From assembly GCA_000469685.2 (NCBI GenBank), contig LS997564.1:19989460-20053459 (forward strand): a stretch of 64,000 nucleotides of DNA, written 5' to 3'. Source of the DNA: Haemonchus contortus (taxonomy: Eukaryota; Nematoda; Chromadorea; Rhabditida; Trichostrongylidae). The notes beneath the pieces are model-generated. The model did no database searches. It saw only the letters and a program-made list of their open reading frames with translations, and was not told where the DNA came from. Shown one piece after another: positions 34,901 through 41,329 of this stretch (position 1 is its first letter; each line of letters opens with the position of its first letter). Position numbers and translations under genes: made by a program.

Positions 34901-36430
34901 TAATTCGGACCGGCCGCAATCGAGCACGAGGTTGTCGCAAGTGTCGTTCAGTGAGTCTTTCTAAATAGTACGGGCTAAAGTGAATCAAGTGGTAAAGATA
35001 AAGTGGAATAAAGTGCTTTTCCCTATATAGCGGCGTTTATGTATTTCATTAGCAACCTTTTGAATGCTCGTACAACCCCTAAGTTTTGCGAAATCGAAAG
35101 TTTTCGACGGAACAATCTGTTATAAGCCGCTGCTCAGCTTTAACGTTTGCTAGAATGGTCGAACTGAGTCGGGGAAGGTAAGCTCTGCAAATTTGGATGG
35201 AGGGTAGAGCTGTGTGAAATGAATACAATTGTAGTAAAATTCGTAGTCAGGATGGAATAAGAGAGGTATAAACCGAGTTATACACAGGACTCGAGACCAT
35301 GAAAAGGGTGCAGGCGACGAGACAATTTTAACGCGAAAAGGAGGAGAGCTTGGCGTGAGCCGGGCAATCCGACTGGTTCAAAATTGACGTTGTAGTATAC
35401 CACGACGCGTGCTTTCCCAAGAGAACAAGTCATTTCGAAATTATTTTGGAACGCTGCTAATCTTCCATTATGGTGAGTGGTATGGTGATTCCTTAGAAAG
35501 TGGATTGGTGCTCGAATATCGAATATGGGACAGGCTAGAGAGCCATCCAGAAAATGAGAAGTAACCAACCTCCGACTAAGTCCCTATGAATGTATACTGA
35601 ATCTCAGAACTTGGAATACGTCCGAGTTCCAGAGTTGTTTTGCGGACTGCGTTAGTGGGGCTGGTACCTTTATACTTATCATAACTTTGGTTCCACTTCA
35701 TCTGTGCTCCTCCTTATTTTTACTCTCATTTTGCAGGTGATATGGATCGTTCGACTGATCGTGACTCGTTGATTCGATCCACGGTGTCTATGTATGCGTC
35801 ACAAGTACAACTACCTGATAATCATGCCGAGGACGTCATCTATGCTCCAGACGAAATTATTACTGGTAAAGGTGAGTGAATATGGTGATCCCTGATATCA
35901 GTAGTTCTAGAGATCCAATATTCCATCTCGGAGATTCTGTACCATTGCCTAAGACGCAAAGCAGTCCGTGACTTTCACAGTCACTTTTGTGTTTGTGAAC
36001 CCCATTCCGTAGTGCTTGCAGTCAATTCGTATATGTCCTAATATGCGATGTAATGTAGCAGCACTGAATCGCTAGTCGTCTGTTCATGGCACAGCAGTTG
36101 GAGGCTCGTCCGAAGCCCTGTCAGTTGTAGGACTGGCTTTCCTCGTGAATGTCGACCTTGTCCCGCGCGCATGAAACTCCTGAACTCAATTTAGAAATTT
36201 CAGTGTTAAATCAACGCGACAACACATCCGACTTCTACGTAGTGGATAAAGACCGCAGTGAAAATGGGTGAGTTAACATTATCGACATTTTTGTAGTTAT
36301 CAGAGTATACGAATCATGTTTTTTCAATAAAATCGCATCAATATATTTAAAAACCTGTGAAAAAATGCTGCTCTTTGACCACTTCAGAAATATTCGTCAT
36401 AATCAAGCGGATTCTGGTATCGAACTATGA
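1890..36430 (+). CDS. MTUS/ATIP-like coiled-coil protein gene, 18 exons joined (5' end not seen)
   Basis: Exons, joined by phase: 1890-1937, 4050-4124, 5141-5249, 11866-12003, 20711-20827, 21445-21561, 22581-22712, 26137-26238, 27845-27900, 29289-29384, 30051-30167, 30565-30651, 30911-31020, 34140-34340, 34871-34950, 35737-35871, 36204-36267, 36388-36430. They total 1827 nt (608 codons plus TGA) with every junction phase agreeing. Residues 1-200 are low complexity: polyproline runs (PPPPPKFPLKPKPP, LLPPPRPPPPP), then Lys/Pro/Ser/Thr-rich. Residues about 200-500 are charged heptad-like sequence, as in EEKLRRLRHVARACDALCVV, EINSLQTALEFKSCEMKELR and ELKQALDQKLTYEK. The C-terminus is Ser-rich and acidic and ends DSGIEL. 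The order 'CDALCVV... / E(I/L)xSLxxxLExK / HQNEELK' resembles the coiled-coil C-terminal half of vertebrate MTUS1/2 (ATIP), which bind microtubules. That assignment is inference; another coiled-coil cytoskeletal family is possible. No initiator exon was found, so the 5' end may lie before base 1. Confidence 0.75.
2647..2766 (+). CDS. possible optional exon of the MTUS-like gene
   Basis: Open 120-nt segment, phase 0/0, so it could sit between the exons at 1890 and 4050 without disturbing the frame. It encodes a Thr/Ser/Ala-rich peptide (AVAEKTAAAETSTSSS in the middle) and ends DEVDE-like, before donor GAG|GTCGGT, the same unusual donor as the 4050 exon. The acceptor (tgtaacaaag) is poor, so this is a weak call and could be chance. 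Confidence 0.25.
4050..4124 (+). CDS. MTUS-like gene exon, polyproline
   Basis: 75 nt, phase 0/0, after acceptor tcgcatttcag. It encodes PPPPPKFPLKPKPPSK followed by QQLLMEQIK. The donor is AAG|GTCGGT, non-consensus at +3, but it is the only one that joins in phase to the 5141 exon. The five-proline run is a possible profilin/EVH1/SH3-type ligand (inference). Confidence 0.7.
5141..5249 (+). CDS. MTUS-like gene exon, polyproline
   Basis: 109 nt, phase 0 in and 1 out, after acceptor ttttattttag, donor ACAG|gtacac. It begins ASIEADKLKPKKVIKARV and contains LLPPPRPPPPPQNE. A second proline stretch directly follows the Lys-rich segment. Confidence 0.8.
6507..6590 (+). CDS. possible optional proline-rich exon of the MTUS-like gene
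   Basis: An open 84-nt stretch in phase 1/1, matching the flanking exons at 5141 and 11866, coding for ..SPSGSSAYRPPPSLKATI.. It matches the composition of its neighbours. Both splice sites are poor (acceptor ctgagccgag, donor TCAG|gttttt), so it may be coincidental. Confidence 0.2.
8040..8180 (+). pseudogene. RTE-type non-LTR retrotransposon relic, reverse-transcriptase fragment
   Basis: In one frame the translation contains KYRLICLLPVICELFTRATL, which closely follows the RT signature of RTE/BovB-type elements (N-Y-R-P-I-C-L-L-S then K-L-F-T-R, then L-N). The frame breaks after SNKG with a stop at 8174. The expected catalytic A, B and C blocks are absent, so this is a short remnant lying in an intron of the MTUS-like gene. 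Similarity is recognised by eye, not by search. Confidence 0.6.
8350..8640 (+). pseudogene. RTE-type non-LTR retrotransposon relic, C-terminal part
   Basis: Open translation with ERKALSCIPYRGCP, then SELRRRTKTRETNAKESKIG, then WNGYVMRFSGGSLTSEGTGW. This matches the order seen at the C-terminus of RTE elements: a 'L-G-V-S' helix, 'SELRRRTKIRD', 'AKxSKIRWAGHVMR' and 'DW'. It shares orientation with the RT fragment just upstream. The core of the RT is missing between them, so the copy is internally deleted and decayed. Confidence 0.72.
9462..9694 (+). repeat. dispersed repeat C, copy 1
   Basis: About 230 bp that recurs, diverged, at 10378-10610 in the same orientation. Shared blocks include gcggaccatttgcctcgtta, the hairpin-like gccgcacgcggc, and the 3' GCGTGCGGCGTCCCTC. 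GC-rich against an AT-rich intron. Family unknown. Confidence 0.75.
10378..10610 (+). repeat. dispersed repeat C, copy 2
   Basis: Second copy of the repeat at 9462-9694, offset by about 0.9 kb. It keeps ggcagtag, gccgcacgcggc, accatttgcctcgtta, agctcaatcg and gcatgatcctactg with scattered substitutions and small indels. The two are direct repeats; neither encodes a recognisable protein. Confidence 0.75.
11866..12003 (+). CDS. MTUS-like gene exon, Lys/Pro-rich
   Basis: 138 nt, phase 1/1, acceptor tcgtggttgtag, donor AAAG|gtgagc. The peptide includes EKMLETPKRVPKQPLK and NAVPPKPPAVERPKKE, a basic proline-rich segment typical of microtubule-associated disordered regions. Codon choice (CCG, AAG, GTG rich) stands out from the AT-rich intron around it. 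Confidence 0.85.
13815..14141 (+). repeat. tRNA-derived SINE family A, best-preserved copy
   Basis: The head has an internal pol III promoter: A box TAGTGGCAAGTGG at 13828-13840 and B box GGTTCGAATCC at 13867-13877. A 240-bp non-tRNA body follows and ends near a run of eight T at 14134-14141, a natural pol III terminator. Body blocks (ggactTGTCtGGgag, gccaCatacgcactcatta, ATTCTGAATGGAAGTCGAG, GGGGATTGATTAA) recur in the copies at 22020-22293, 55338 and 61731, which defines the family. It lies in an intron. Confidence 0.88.
19100..19192 (-). repeat. tRNA-like element (SINE family B), copy 1
   Basis: Minus strand: GTCTCGG ... CCGAGAC pairs as a perfect 7-bp acceptor stem. ACGGG-TTCGAGT-CCCGT forms a perfect 5-bp T arm. 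The A box TAGTGTAAGGG and B box GGTTCGAGTCC both fit consensus, and GTGT/GCAC can form a D stem. Only about 10 nt remain where the anticodon arm and variable loop should be, so it cannot be a normal tRNA. A 3' extension GGAGTTTTGCCC is shared with 31808-31905, which argues for a SINE. Confidence 0.7.
19315..19373. repeat. near-perfect inverted repeat (hairpin)
   Basis: Left arm 19315-19343 and right arm 19348-19373 pair over about 26 bp with one mismatch and one 3-nt bulge; the loop is AGCA. The arms are built from TTRACTTGATGTTTTG and TTTTGTTAAC. It lies about 120 bp from the SINE-B copy and could be a palindromic mini-element. Confidence 0.8.
20711..20827 (+). CDS. MTUS-like gene exon, Ser/Thr-Pro-rich
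   Basis: 117 nt, phase 1/1, acceptor ccaatttcag, donor AAAG|gtatcg. It encodes RKPVVKTSTPHVKNGEKT and ISRIDETPSKASSVK, with several S/T-P sites that could be phosphorylated. Same length and phase as the next exon, so it could be skipped without a frameshift. Confidence 0.85.
21445..21561 (+). CDS. MTUS-like gene exon, Ser/Thr-rich
   Basis: 117 nt, phase 1/1, acceptor cgtgttttcag, donor ATTT|gtaagt. It encodes AKTQFPTSSFAGGKPMTTKT and SAVSGHLPKAQSTSTAEI. Disordered and basic; a symmetric cassette-type exon. Confidence 0.85.
22020..22293 (-). repeat. tRNA-derived SINE family A, inverted copy
   Basis: Read on the minus strand it starts CTGGTGTAGCGAAAAGTGAC (A-box-like), then GGTGATCGATTCTC (decayed B box), then the family body including GACTTGTCCTGG, AATACGCATTCAATACGTC, TATTCTGAACGGAGGTCGAA and GGGATTGATTAA. 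Diverged but colinear with 13815-14141. Confidence 0.8.
22581..22712 (+). CDS. MTUS-like gene exon, first coiled-coil segment
   Basis: 132 nt, phase 1/1, acceptor gtaaattttcag, donor ATCG|gtaagt. It encodes KEEKLRRLRHVARACDALCV then VISRAEEDNARMRCQLEEAN, which begins the coiled coil. Strong GC-rich coding bias and strong splice sites make this one of the surest exons. Confidence 0.9.
25344..25356 (+). repeat. poly-G tract
   Basis: Thirteen consecutive G in an intron of the MTUS-like gene. Simple repeat; possible G-quadruplex former. Confidence 0.9.
26137..26238 (+). CDS. MTUS-like gene exon, coiled coil
   Basis: 102 nt, phase 1/1, acceptor acaaattttcag, donor CAAG|gtactg. It encodes ARQTEIVEELRAMLSQREKL followed by a His-rich HHEDVERHRNHNEQ. 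Charged helical sequence continuing the coiled coil. Confidence 0.88.
27845..27900 (+). CDS. MTUS-like gene exon, coiled coil
   Basis: 56 nt, phase 1 in and 0 out, acceptor ataattgttacag, donor CAG|gtcagt. It encodes VTRSHSDAVQRLKERYEQQ. The frame stays open upstream of the acceptor to about 27592, so an alternative first exon here is possible. Confidence 0.75.
29289..29384 (+). CDS. MTUS-like gene exon, coiled coil
   Basis: 96 nt, phase 0/0, acceptor tattttttcag, donor AAAAG|gtgggt. It encodes LEEKTKENERALDDERTRHE then AELDAMSRRHQK, a strongly charged heptad pattern. Confidence 0.88.
30051..30167 (+). CDS. MTUS-like gene exon, coiled coil, apparent GC donor
   Basis: 117 nt, phase 0/0, acceptor tttttttccag. 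It encodes VVIAMDEKIAEGEKLIEKLI then VDKKTLQTALANDSDQRNQ. The only donor that keeps phase with the next exon is CAG|GCGAGT, a GC-AG intron. No usable GT donor lies nearby. Confidence 0.82.
30565..30651 (+). CDS. MTUS-like gene exon, conserved-looking coiled-coil motif
   Basis: 87 nt, phase 0/0, acceptor tgcaattgtag, donor CAACAG|gttgga. It encodes MLTKEINSLQTALEFKSCEM then KELRQKYQQ. The pattern E-I-x-S-L-x-x-x-L-E-x-K is the part most like the MTUS family C-terminal coiled coil. Confidence 0.88.
30663..30684 (+). repeat. (TTTG)n microsatellite
   Basis: About five tandem TTTG units immediately downstream of the donor of the exon ending at 30651. Confidence 0.9.
30911..31020 (+). CDS. MTUS-like gene exon, coiled coil
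   Basis: 110 nt, phase 0 in and 2 out, acceptor gaacttgcag, donor GAGAA|gtgagt. It encodes MALRVEEIPVKELEITKLKH then KVIELKQALDQKLTYE. Confidence 0.88.
31808..31905 (+). repeat. tRNA-like element (SINE family B), copy 2
   Basis: Sequence ttcggtagtgtaagggata, then gagcatgg, ggcgcgggttcg, gagaccgag and gttttgccc parallels the element at 19100-19192, with a longer middle. The B box is decayed. Intronic, sense to the MTUS-like gene. Confidence 0.65.
34140..34340 (+). CDS. MTUS-like gene exon, end of coiled coil
   Basis: 201 nt, phase 2/2, acceptor ttgttttag. It starts MLVHQNEELKRQQLAIEEER, passes through SMQRSFDVMVYRYETGDD, and becomes non-helical (TPAGQKQKPFVTFTFDQ). The donor GG|GTTTTG is not consensus, but it is the only one giving the phase needed by the next exon. 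If it were not used, the frame would stop at 34357-34359. Confidence 0.8.
34871..34950 (+). CDS. MTUS-like gene exon, Ser/Arg-rich
   Basis: 80 nt, phase 2 in and 1 out, acceptor cttttttcag, donor TTCA|gtgagt. It encodes SKVQFRSRSSNSDRPQSSTR then LSQVSF, a basic Ser-rich tail following the coiled coil. Confidence 0.85.
35737..35871 (+). CDS. MTUS-like gene exon, acidic tail
   Basis: 135 nt, phase 1/1, acceptor tcattttgcag, donor AAAG|gtgagt. It encodes DMDRSTDRDSLIRSTVSMYA then SQVQLPDNHAEDVIYAPDEI. Confidence 0.88.
36204..36267 (+). CDS. MTUS-like gene exon
   Basis: 64 nt, phase 1 in and 2 out, acceptor tagaaatttcag, donor AATGG|gtgagt. It encodes VLNQRDNTSDFYVVDKDRSE. Confidence 0.85.
36388..36430 (+). 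CDS. MTUS-like gene terminal exon
   Basis: 43 nt to TGA, phase 2 in, acceptor gaccacttcag. It encodes NIRHNQADSGIEL. No canonical AATAAA was found in the 600 bases downstream; an A/T-rich stretch near 36880-36930 could hold a variant signal. Confidence 0.85.
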
Positions 36431-38300
36431 CGTTCACATACGAGTCATCTGATCTCTTTAACCGATGTACCAATTCGACTTCTGCAATCGTTTCTGTTTT
36501 TCTTTTTTATTGTTCCCCCTCCAACTAGCCGTTTTGATTTTGCCATATGTATTGAGTGCGCATGCGCGTTCATTTGTTTCTTTCACTCGGTTCTCTGCAT
36601 TAATGACCATTATTGATTGGTTACTGATCATCCATCAGCTGTTATTGATTAACTGTTCATCGTCAAGGACTTTGCGCGCCGGGCACGCGCCCATCGGCGG
36701 TGCATCGCTTAGTAAAGTGCTTTCGTTTCAGATTGAACTATTTAAGGATAATTCCAAGTATGTTTTGGCGTCGTCAGCTTCTAATGTTAATTTTCTGAAA
36801 TTCAGAATTTATTGATTTTTTGATGGCCATTAATTAATGTGTGTTCAAAATTTTTATTGAATGGTTGAGTTGTGCGTTTCAGTTTATATAAATGAGAACA
36901 TCGATACCGCTAGGTAATCAATGTAAATATAAAGCGCTTTTGTTGGTGTGTTTTTTTCGCATCATTACTTCCGGACGGCGTATGGAGAGCGTAAGAGCTG
37001 CAGTTCACACCAATTTTTGTTGACTGTTTTCTGTTAACAAACTGCATTCAATGCAAAGCGACTGCATTTATAGTATCGGTGATTCTCCGCGCGTGTCGCG
37101 TGCGCGGTGGTGAAGGTGCCGCCGCGAATTCATACTTCCAGGCAGCGAAGCCTATGTCGTCTCGACTACCCATCTTACATACGACACAATGAAAAATGAC
37201 CTTGGGCAAGTTCATGGGAAGGATGGGTGATGGTTGATGATGCTCATGGCGGAATTTCCAAGCAAGAATTAGCGGGTTCGTGGCGTTTACAGTAATCATT
37301 TGCTGAGGATTCCAATTTTCCTTATCGGAGCACAATGCATTTCGTCCGGGTGAAATAAGCTGGGGTGTGATATCTTCTCCTCGACAATCGCGACGCGCTC
37401 GATCACCCAGTCGCACACAGCCGCCCGCTATGGGTGAAAAGGTTAGAATTTCCAGTGGAACGGTACGGCAGTCGCGGCGGAACCACTGCCTCTCGACGTG
37501 GGAATTCGGGGAGAAGTACTGCCTTCCAGATAACCCGCACCCACGTGGTGTATGGGAAACTGTGAAGTGTGCTTTGTGGTCTGATATACAAGGGAACACT
37601 GACTTTCTGCTGTATTAGCTAAATTTTAAGCCACGACTTTGTCTAGAAAGGTCTACTGAATGGCAAGGAATAGGATCGTATTGCCTTGCTGGAGGAGGAA
37701 TGGATGAGAAGGGAAGAGAAGAACTTGAGCCCACTTCTAAGTTCTTTATCATGAACAAAATAGTAAGAGAAAAAATAAAGCGCTCTCTAAAATCGGTCAG
37801 AACCCTCAAGATGTTCTAATTTTATCAGGAAACTCGCACAATGTAGAACAAAGTAGTTCAACTTCTCGTGTTTCTGGTTTTTATTAGGAATAGACAAGTA
37901 TCGAAAAGTGCTGTTTTTTATTCTGCATCGTGAGACAGAGAAAGTATTATAACACAGTGGTCCACTGTACAATCAGCTTTCTGTTAGAGCTGTATGAAGT
38001 GTGTTTCAGCTCTATTTCTTTTAAACCACATACCGCTGTGTAAACTAACGTTCTCGGAAAAGTCATGATTCTCGAAATAGTAGAATGTTCCTTTTCTTAC
38101 AGAAAATATGTGTAACTTAAAGTCAATTTAGTGCTAGTAGTTTGGAGAGATCTGGAATCGATCAGTAATTCAGAGGTGAGGTGGTTTCTATTCCAGACGG
38201 TTCTTACGATTCCTGCCGAAAGCTCAAGCTCAGCAATAGTTTCTCCTTCCCTCACTCTCCTTCCATATCCCCCATTCGATATTTCAAGTCGCCGAGAAAC
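36431..38300. other. region between the MTUS-like gene and the Penelope-like element
   Basis: 3' untranslated or intergenic sequence. From about 37070 to 37610 it is markedly GC/CpG-rich and is open for 183 codons on the minus strand (37048-37599) and for 83 codons on the plus strand (37367-37618). No domain is recognised. The composition shift suggests a repeat insertion rather than a host gene. Confidence 0.4.
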
Positions 38301-38309
38301 CTATAAAAC

Positions 38310-39093
38310 ATCGCCATGTACGGCTATCTCTAAACCTCGGCATAGTGTGAACGTTGATTTTCTCTGCTTGAACTCGGACGAGGTTGATAAATTCCTTTAT
38401 TTCGGCTTACGTTTCGGCGTGGATCGCCTTCTTCAGAGCCTGGAAAGGTCGAAGCAATTTATGACTACCCGACCAAACGCCTCAACTACCCTACGGAAAT
38501 TCGACACCTCAGAGGTCATCACGTAATTGTAAGTTGGGCCACTTACCGTAGATCAGTCCGATCCTCGCGACCACTTGGAAGCCAGCAGCGGAGCAGTGAG
38601 CTTTTCGGACTGGATGTGATTCAGACTCACTGGTGGAAGGCCAACCTTATATACGGCCTCAGCTCCCGCGTGATTGTGAGGCATTCTTCCCTCCGGTTCA
38701 GTTTTGGCCTAGTGACCTGGATCCAGAATGCCTCGAGGATTTTTCGTGCGGGTGTTTGTGTTTCTCGCGCCAAGACCTCGGCCGTGACCTCGAAGTCGGC
38801 TCCGTAATGAGTTTCCACCCTGTGGGCGCCTAAGGCAGTTGACATGCGTGACCTGACCTTGCCCTCTAAGTGCTCCTTGATGCGTACGCATAGCGGTCTC
38901 GATGTTTCGCCGATGTACACCTCTCCACAGCTGCAACATGTGATCTTGTAGACCACCCCTGCGATAGTACAGTCGCCTTCCTTGCCGGATGGGCAGACCA
39001 CACAATTAGGGGTGGTACATGAGCGGTCGTAGAGCCTATTGCGAACCAGCCGATGCTTCAGGTTGTAGGGGGGTACATTCAAAATGGCAACTA
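38310..39093 (-). repeat. pLTR of the Penelope-like element, downstream copy
   Basis: 784 bp carrying the 3' end of the complete ORF and about 310 bp of non-coding 3' sequence that includes the hammerhead-like motif. Identical to 41296-42079 except for three substitutions, at 39021, 39056 and 39086. Confidence 0.92.
38395..38444 (-). ncRNA. hammerhead-ribozyme-like motif in downstream pLTR
   Basis: Minus strand: GGCT, then CTGAAGA (fits CUGANGA), a GGCG/CGCC stem with loop ATCCA, GAAAC, GTAA, then GCC. AGCC can pair with the upstream GGCT as stem I. Penelope-like pLTRs are known to carry type I hammerheads with a very short stem III. Deviations: an extra A between CUGAAGA and stem II, and GCC where a GUH cleavage triplet is expected, unless cleavage is at GUA using a loopless stem III. 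Activity is unproven. Confidence 0.5.
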
Positions 39094-41329
39094 GATTTTC
39101 CAGACCCGACCTCCTCAGACACTTCCTTATGGAAGTGCTAACCTCATCAGAGACGAATGGAACAGTGAACGGGATTTTGCCGTTCAGCAAAGTACCACGG
39201 GGTCCGTTGCCAGTGACCGCATTTCTTTCTCTGTGGGAGGTCGAAGAATGTACGTAGCCATTGAGCGCAGCTATTTCGCGTGCCATTTTCACTGATTCTT
39301 TTCGCTCATCTTCTCCACTGCAAACACTGGCTGCTGTACGGAACATATTCCTTACAACGGCCCGTTTGGTCTGAAAAGGATGAGCCGAGTGGCAATGCAC
39401 GATGATATTCTTGTTGCTGGGCTTCCTGTACCATTTCGTTGAGAGCATCCCGCTATGCAGCCTCACTTGCACATTCAGAAATGGGAGCCAGCTTTCAGAG
39501 GGTCGTTCACGTGTCAGCCGGATGTGCTCGGATTGAGTGTTAAGTAGGTCAAAACACATGTCCATCTGTTCTTGCGTCGAGCAAATTACGAAGCAGTCAT
39601 CAATATAGCGGCAGTAAAGCATGGGGCGGTGTTCCAAAACTGGCGCTTCAACTTTGGACATAAAGGCTATGGCCAGAGTAGGTGCCAGACGTTGCCCCAT
39701 AGCTAAGCCCCTGATCTGCTCGAAATACTCTCCCGACCACCTGAAGATGTTGCAACTGAGACATTCTTTTAACAATAGCATCACCTGATCAATAGAGAGT
39801 CCATGCATGTTGATCATGCCTTGATGCTGATTCAGCAGTTCTAGTACTGCTTCCATGGCGGAAACATTACTCACGTTAGTGTAGAGACTCTCTACATCAA
39901 ATGATTCCATGACGCAGGCACTATCGGGTTGAAGTGCCTGAAGCTTGTTCAGGAACATCTGGGTATTAGTCAGGTGGGAGGGTATATATTTGAGAAGCTG
40001 CACCAAGATTACGTTGAGGAACCATGCTATCCGATCAGTGGGACCCCCCACGCAGCTGACGATAGGTCGAACTTTGATCGAGGTGGGGGCAATTGATGCC
40101 AAATCGTCCGTTGCTGCGAACTTATGTGTTTTTATCAGCAAGTATAGCACGGGGCAACACGGTGACTCGATTTTGAGCTGTGTTATCAAGGAATGATCCA
40201 AACCCGCTGATTTGGCAGTAGTCATCCACACTCGGTTGAGTCTGCGACACTGCGTTTGGAAGTCCTTCGATGAGGATGGTCGGTAAATAGAGGTATCTCC
40301 CAGGTGGTGTTTCGTTATGACAATGTCAAGTTGACGGGGGATCACCACAAATTCTCCTCCTTTGTCACTGATGGACAATCTGATGGTCCGGGACTTGATT
40401 AAATCTTGGAGCAGCTTTAGACCACAGGCTTGCTCTCGGCTGATGTTGGATGGCATGCGTTGTTTTTGGTACCTGCCGAGCACTTTAAATACTTCATCAG
40501 CGAATATTCTGAAACTGACATCGGAACTAACGTTAGGCTCCTGTTGTTTAAAGTACGCGCGAGGAAATGGCACATTAAGAGCGTTGGTATTAGGGGCAGG
40601 TGTGAAGGAACCGCTGTCGACCTTAGCCTTGTACCGGAGCCGGTCTTGGAGGTCATGTAAGCTGCATATAATTTTGCGCATAACAACGGTGGAAATGGAC
40701 TGAGATATTGAGAAACTGGGGCCCAATTCCAACAGGGAGCGTGCGCAGTCCGGCAAAGGGAAGTCTCCCAACACTGTGACCCTGGATCGCGTCGAATCTG
40801 ATTGCCCTGTCGTACTGGTTGCGTGTTCTGCGGGAATCCGACTGCTCACGGTAGGAAATGACCCCTCTTTGGAATTACGTGATGTACTGCAAAGGTTATC
40901 GAATTTCTTTTGTAAGGTAATCTTGACCTTAGATCGAATAGAATCACAAATCGACTTCGACCCACCCACTATCCTCTTCCAAAGGCGATCCTCCAGATAT
41001 TGAGCACAGCACCGTTCTTTTGACACACATTTCTTCAACATCGAAAACATATGATCACGCCTAGTACGTAGTGCTAAACGAAGTAACTGCATTTCAACAT
41101 CAAATATCTTGCGATCGCTCTTTGAACTGCCCAAAAGATCACTTAAACGTTTCTTGGAAATGAAATTGGGAACTATACGGTGATCTAGGCAGCGACGGAG
41201 GAAGTGGATTGACTGTCGTACTGAGACGATTTTCTGTCTCAAAGATAGGACTTCTTTGACGAGCCGTTGGAACTGAGTTGGCACGTTGCGTAGTAATCGC
41301 CATGTACGGCTATCTCTAAACCTCGGCAT
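38627..41329 (-). CDS. Penelope-like polyprotein: reverse transcriptase + GIY-YIG endonuclease
   Basis: 900 aa, no frameshift or internal stop. Residues 1-310 are a basic N-terminal region. The RT follows: GGEFVVIPR (about 324-332), KVRPIVSCVGGPTDR (419-433), motif A ESFDVESLYTNVS (475-487), motif B RGLAMGQRLAPTLAIAFM (540-557), motif C YCRYIDDCF (572-580, catalytic Asp pair) and LPFLNVQV (615-622). A Cys cluster CTTPNCVVC (771-779) precedes the GIY-YIG nuclease, VVYKITCCSCGEVYIGET (792-809), with R811 and H820 nearby. Such elements reverse-transcribe their own RNA at a nicked target. The start ATG lies at the 3' edge of the upstream pLTR, so the first 11 residues are encoded in repeat sequence. 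Confidence 0.95.
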   Translation of the reverse strand: MPRFRDSRTWRLLRNVPTQFQRLVKEVLSLRQKIVSVRQSIHFLRRCLDHRIVPNFISKKRLSDLLGSSKSDRKIFDVEMQLLRLALRTRRDHMFSMLKKCVSKERCCAQYLEDRLWKRIVGGSKSICDSIRSKVKITLQKKFDNLCSTSRNSKEGSFPTVSSRIPAEHATSTTGQSDSTRSRVTVLGDFPLPDCARSLLELGPSFSISQSISTVVMRKIICSLHDLQDRLRYKAKVDSGSFTPAPNTNALNVPFPRAYFKQQEPNVSSDVSFRIFADEVFKVLGRYQKQRMPSNISREQACGLKLLQDLIKSRTIRLSISDKGGEFVVIPRQLDIVITKHHLGDTSIYRPSSSKDFQTQCRRLNRVWMTTAKSAGLDHSLITQLKIESPCCPVLYLLIKTHKFAATDDLASIAPTSIKVRPIVSCVGGPTDRIAWFLNVILVQLLKYIPSHLTNTQMFLNKLQALQPDSACVMESFDVESLYTNVSNVSAMEAVLELLNQHQGMINMHGLSIDQVMLLLKECLSCNIFRWSGEYFEQIRGLAMGQRLAPTLAIAFMSKVEAPVLEHRPMLYCRYIDDCFVICSTQEQMDMCFDLLNTQSEHIRLTRERPSESWLPFLNVQVRLHSGMLSTKWYRKPSNKNIIVHCHSAHPFQTKRAVVRNMFRTAASVCSGEDERKESVKMAREIAALNGYVHSSTSHRERNAVTGNGPRGTLLNGKIPFTVPFVSDEVSTSIRKCLRRSGLENLVAILNVPPYNLKHRLVRNRLYDRSCTTPNCVVCPSGKEGDCTIAGVVYKITCCSCGEVYIGETSRPLCVRIKEHLEGKVRSRMSTALGAHRVETHYGADFEVTAEVLARETQTPARKILEAFWIQVTRPKLNRREECLTITRELRPYIRLAFHQ

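Noticed and set aside
40362..40703. Plus-strand open frames inside the Penelope-like ORF (also at 38616, 40430, 40776 and 41602)
   Set aside because: Antisense shadows of the 900-codon reverse-transcriptase frame.
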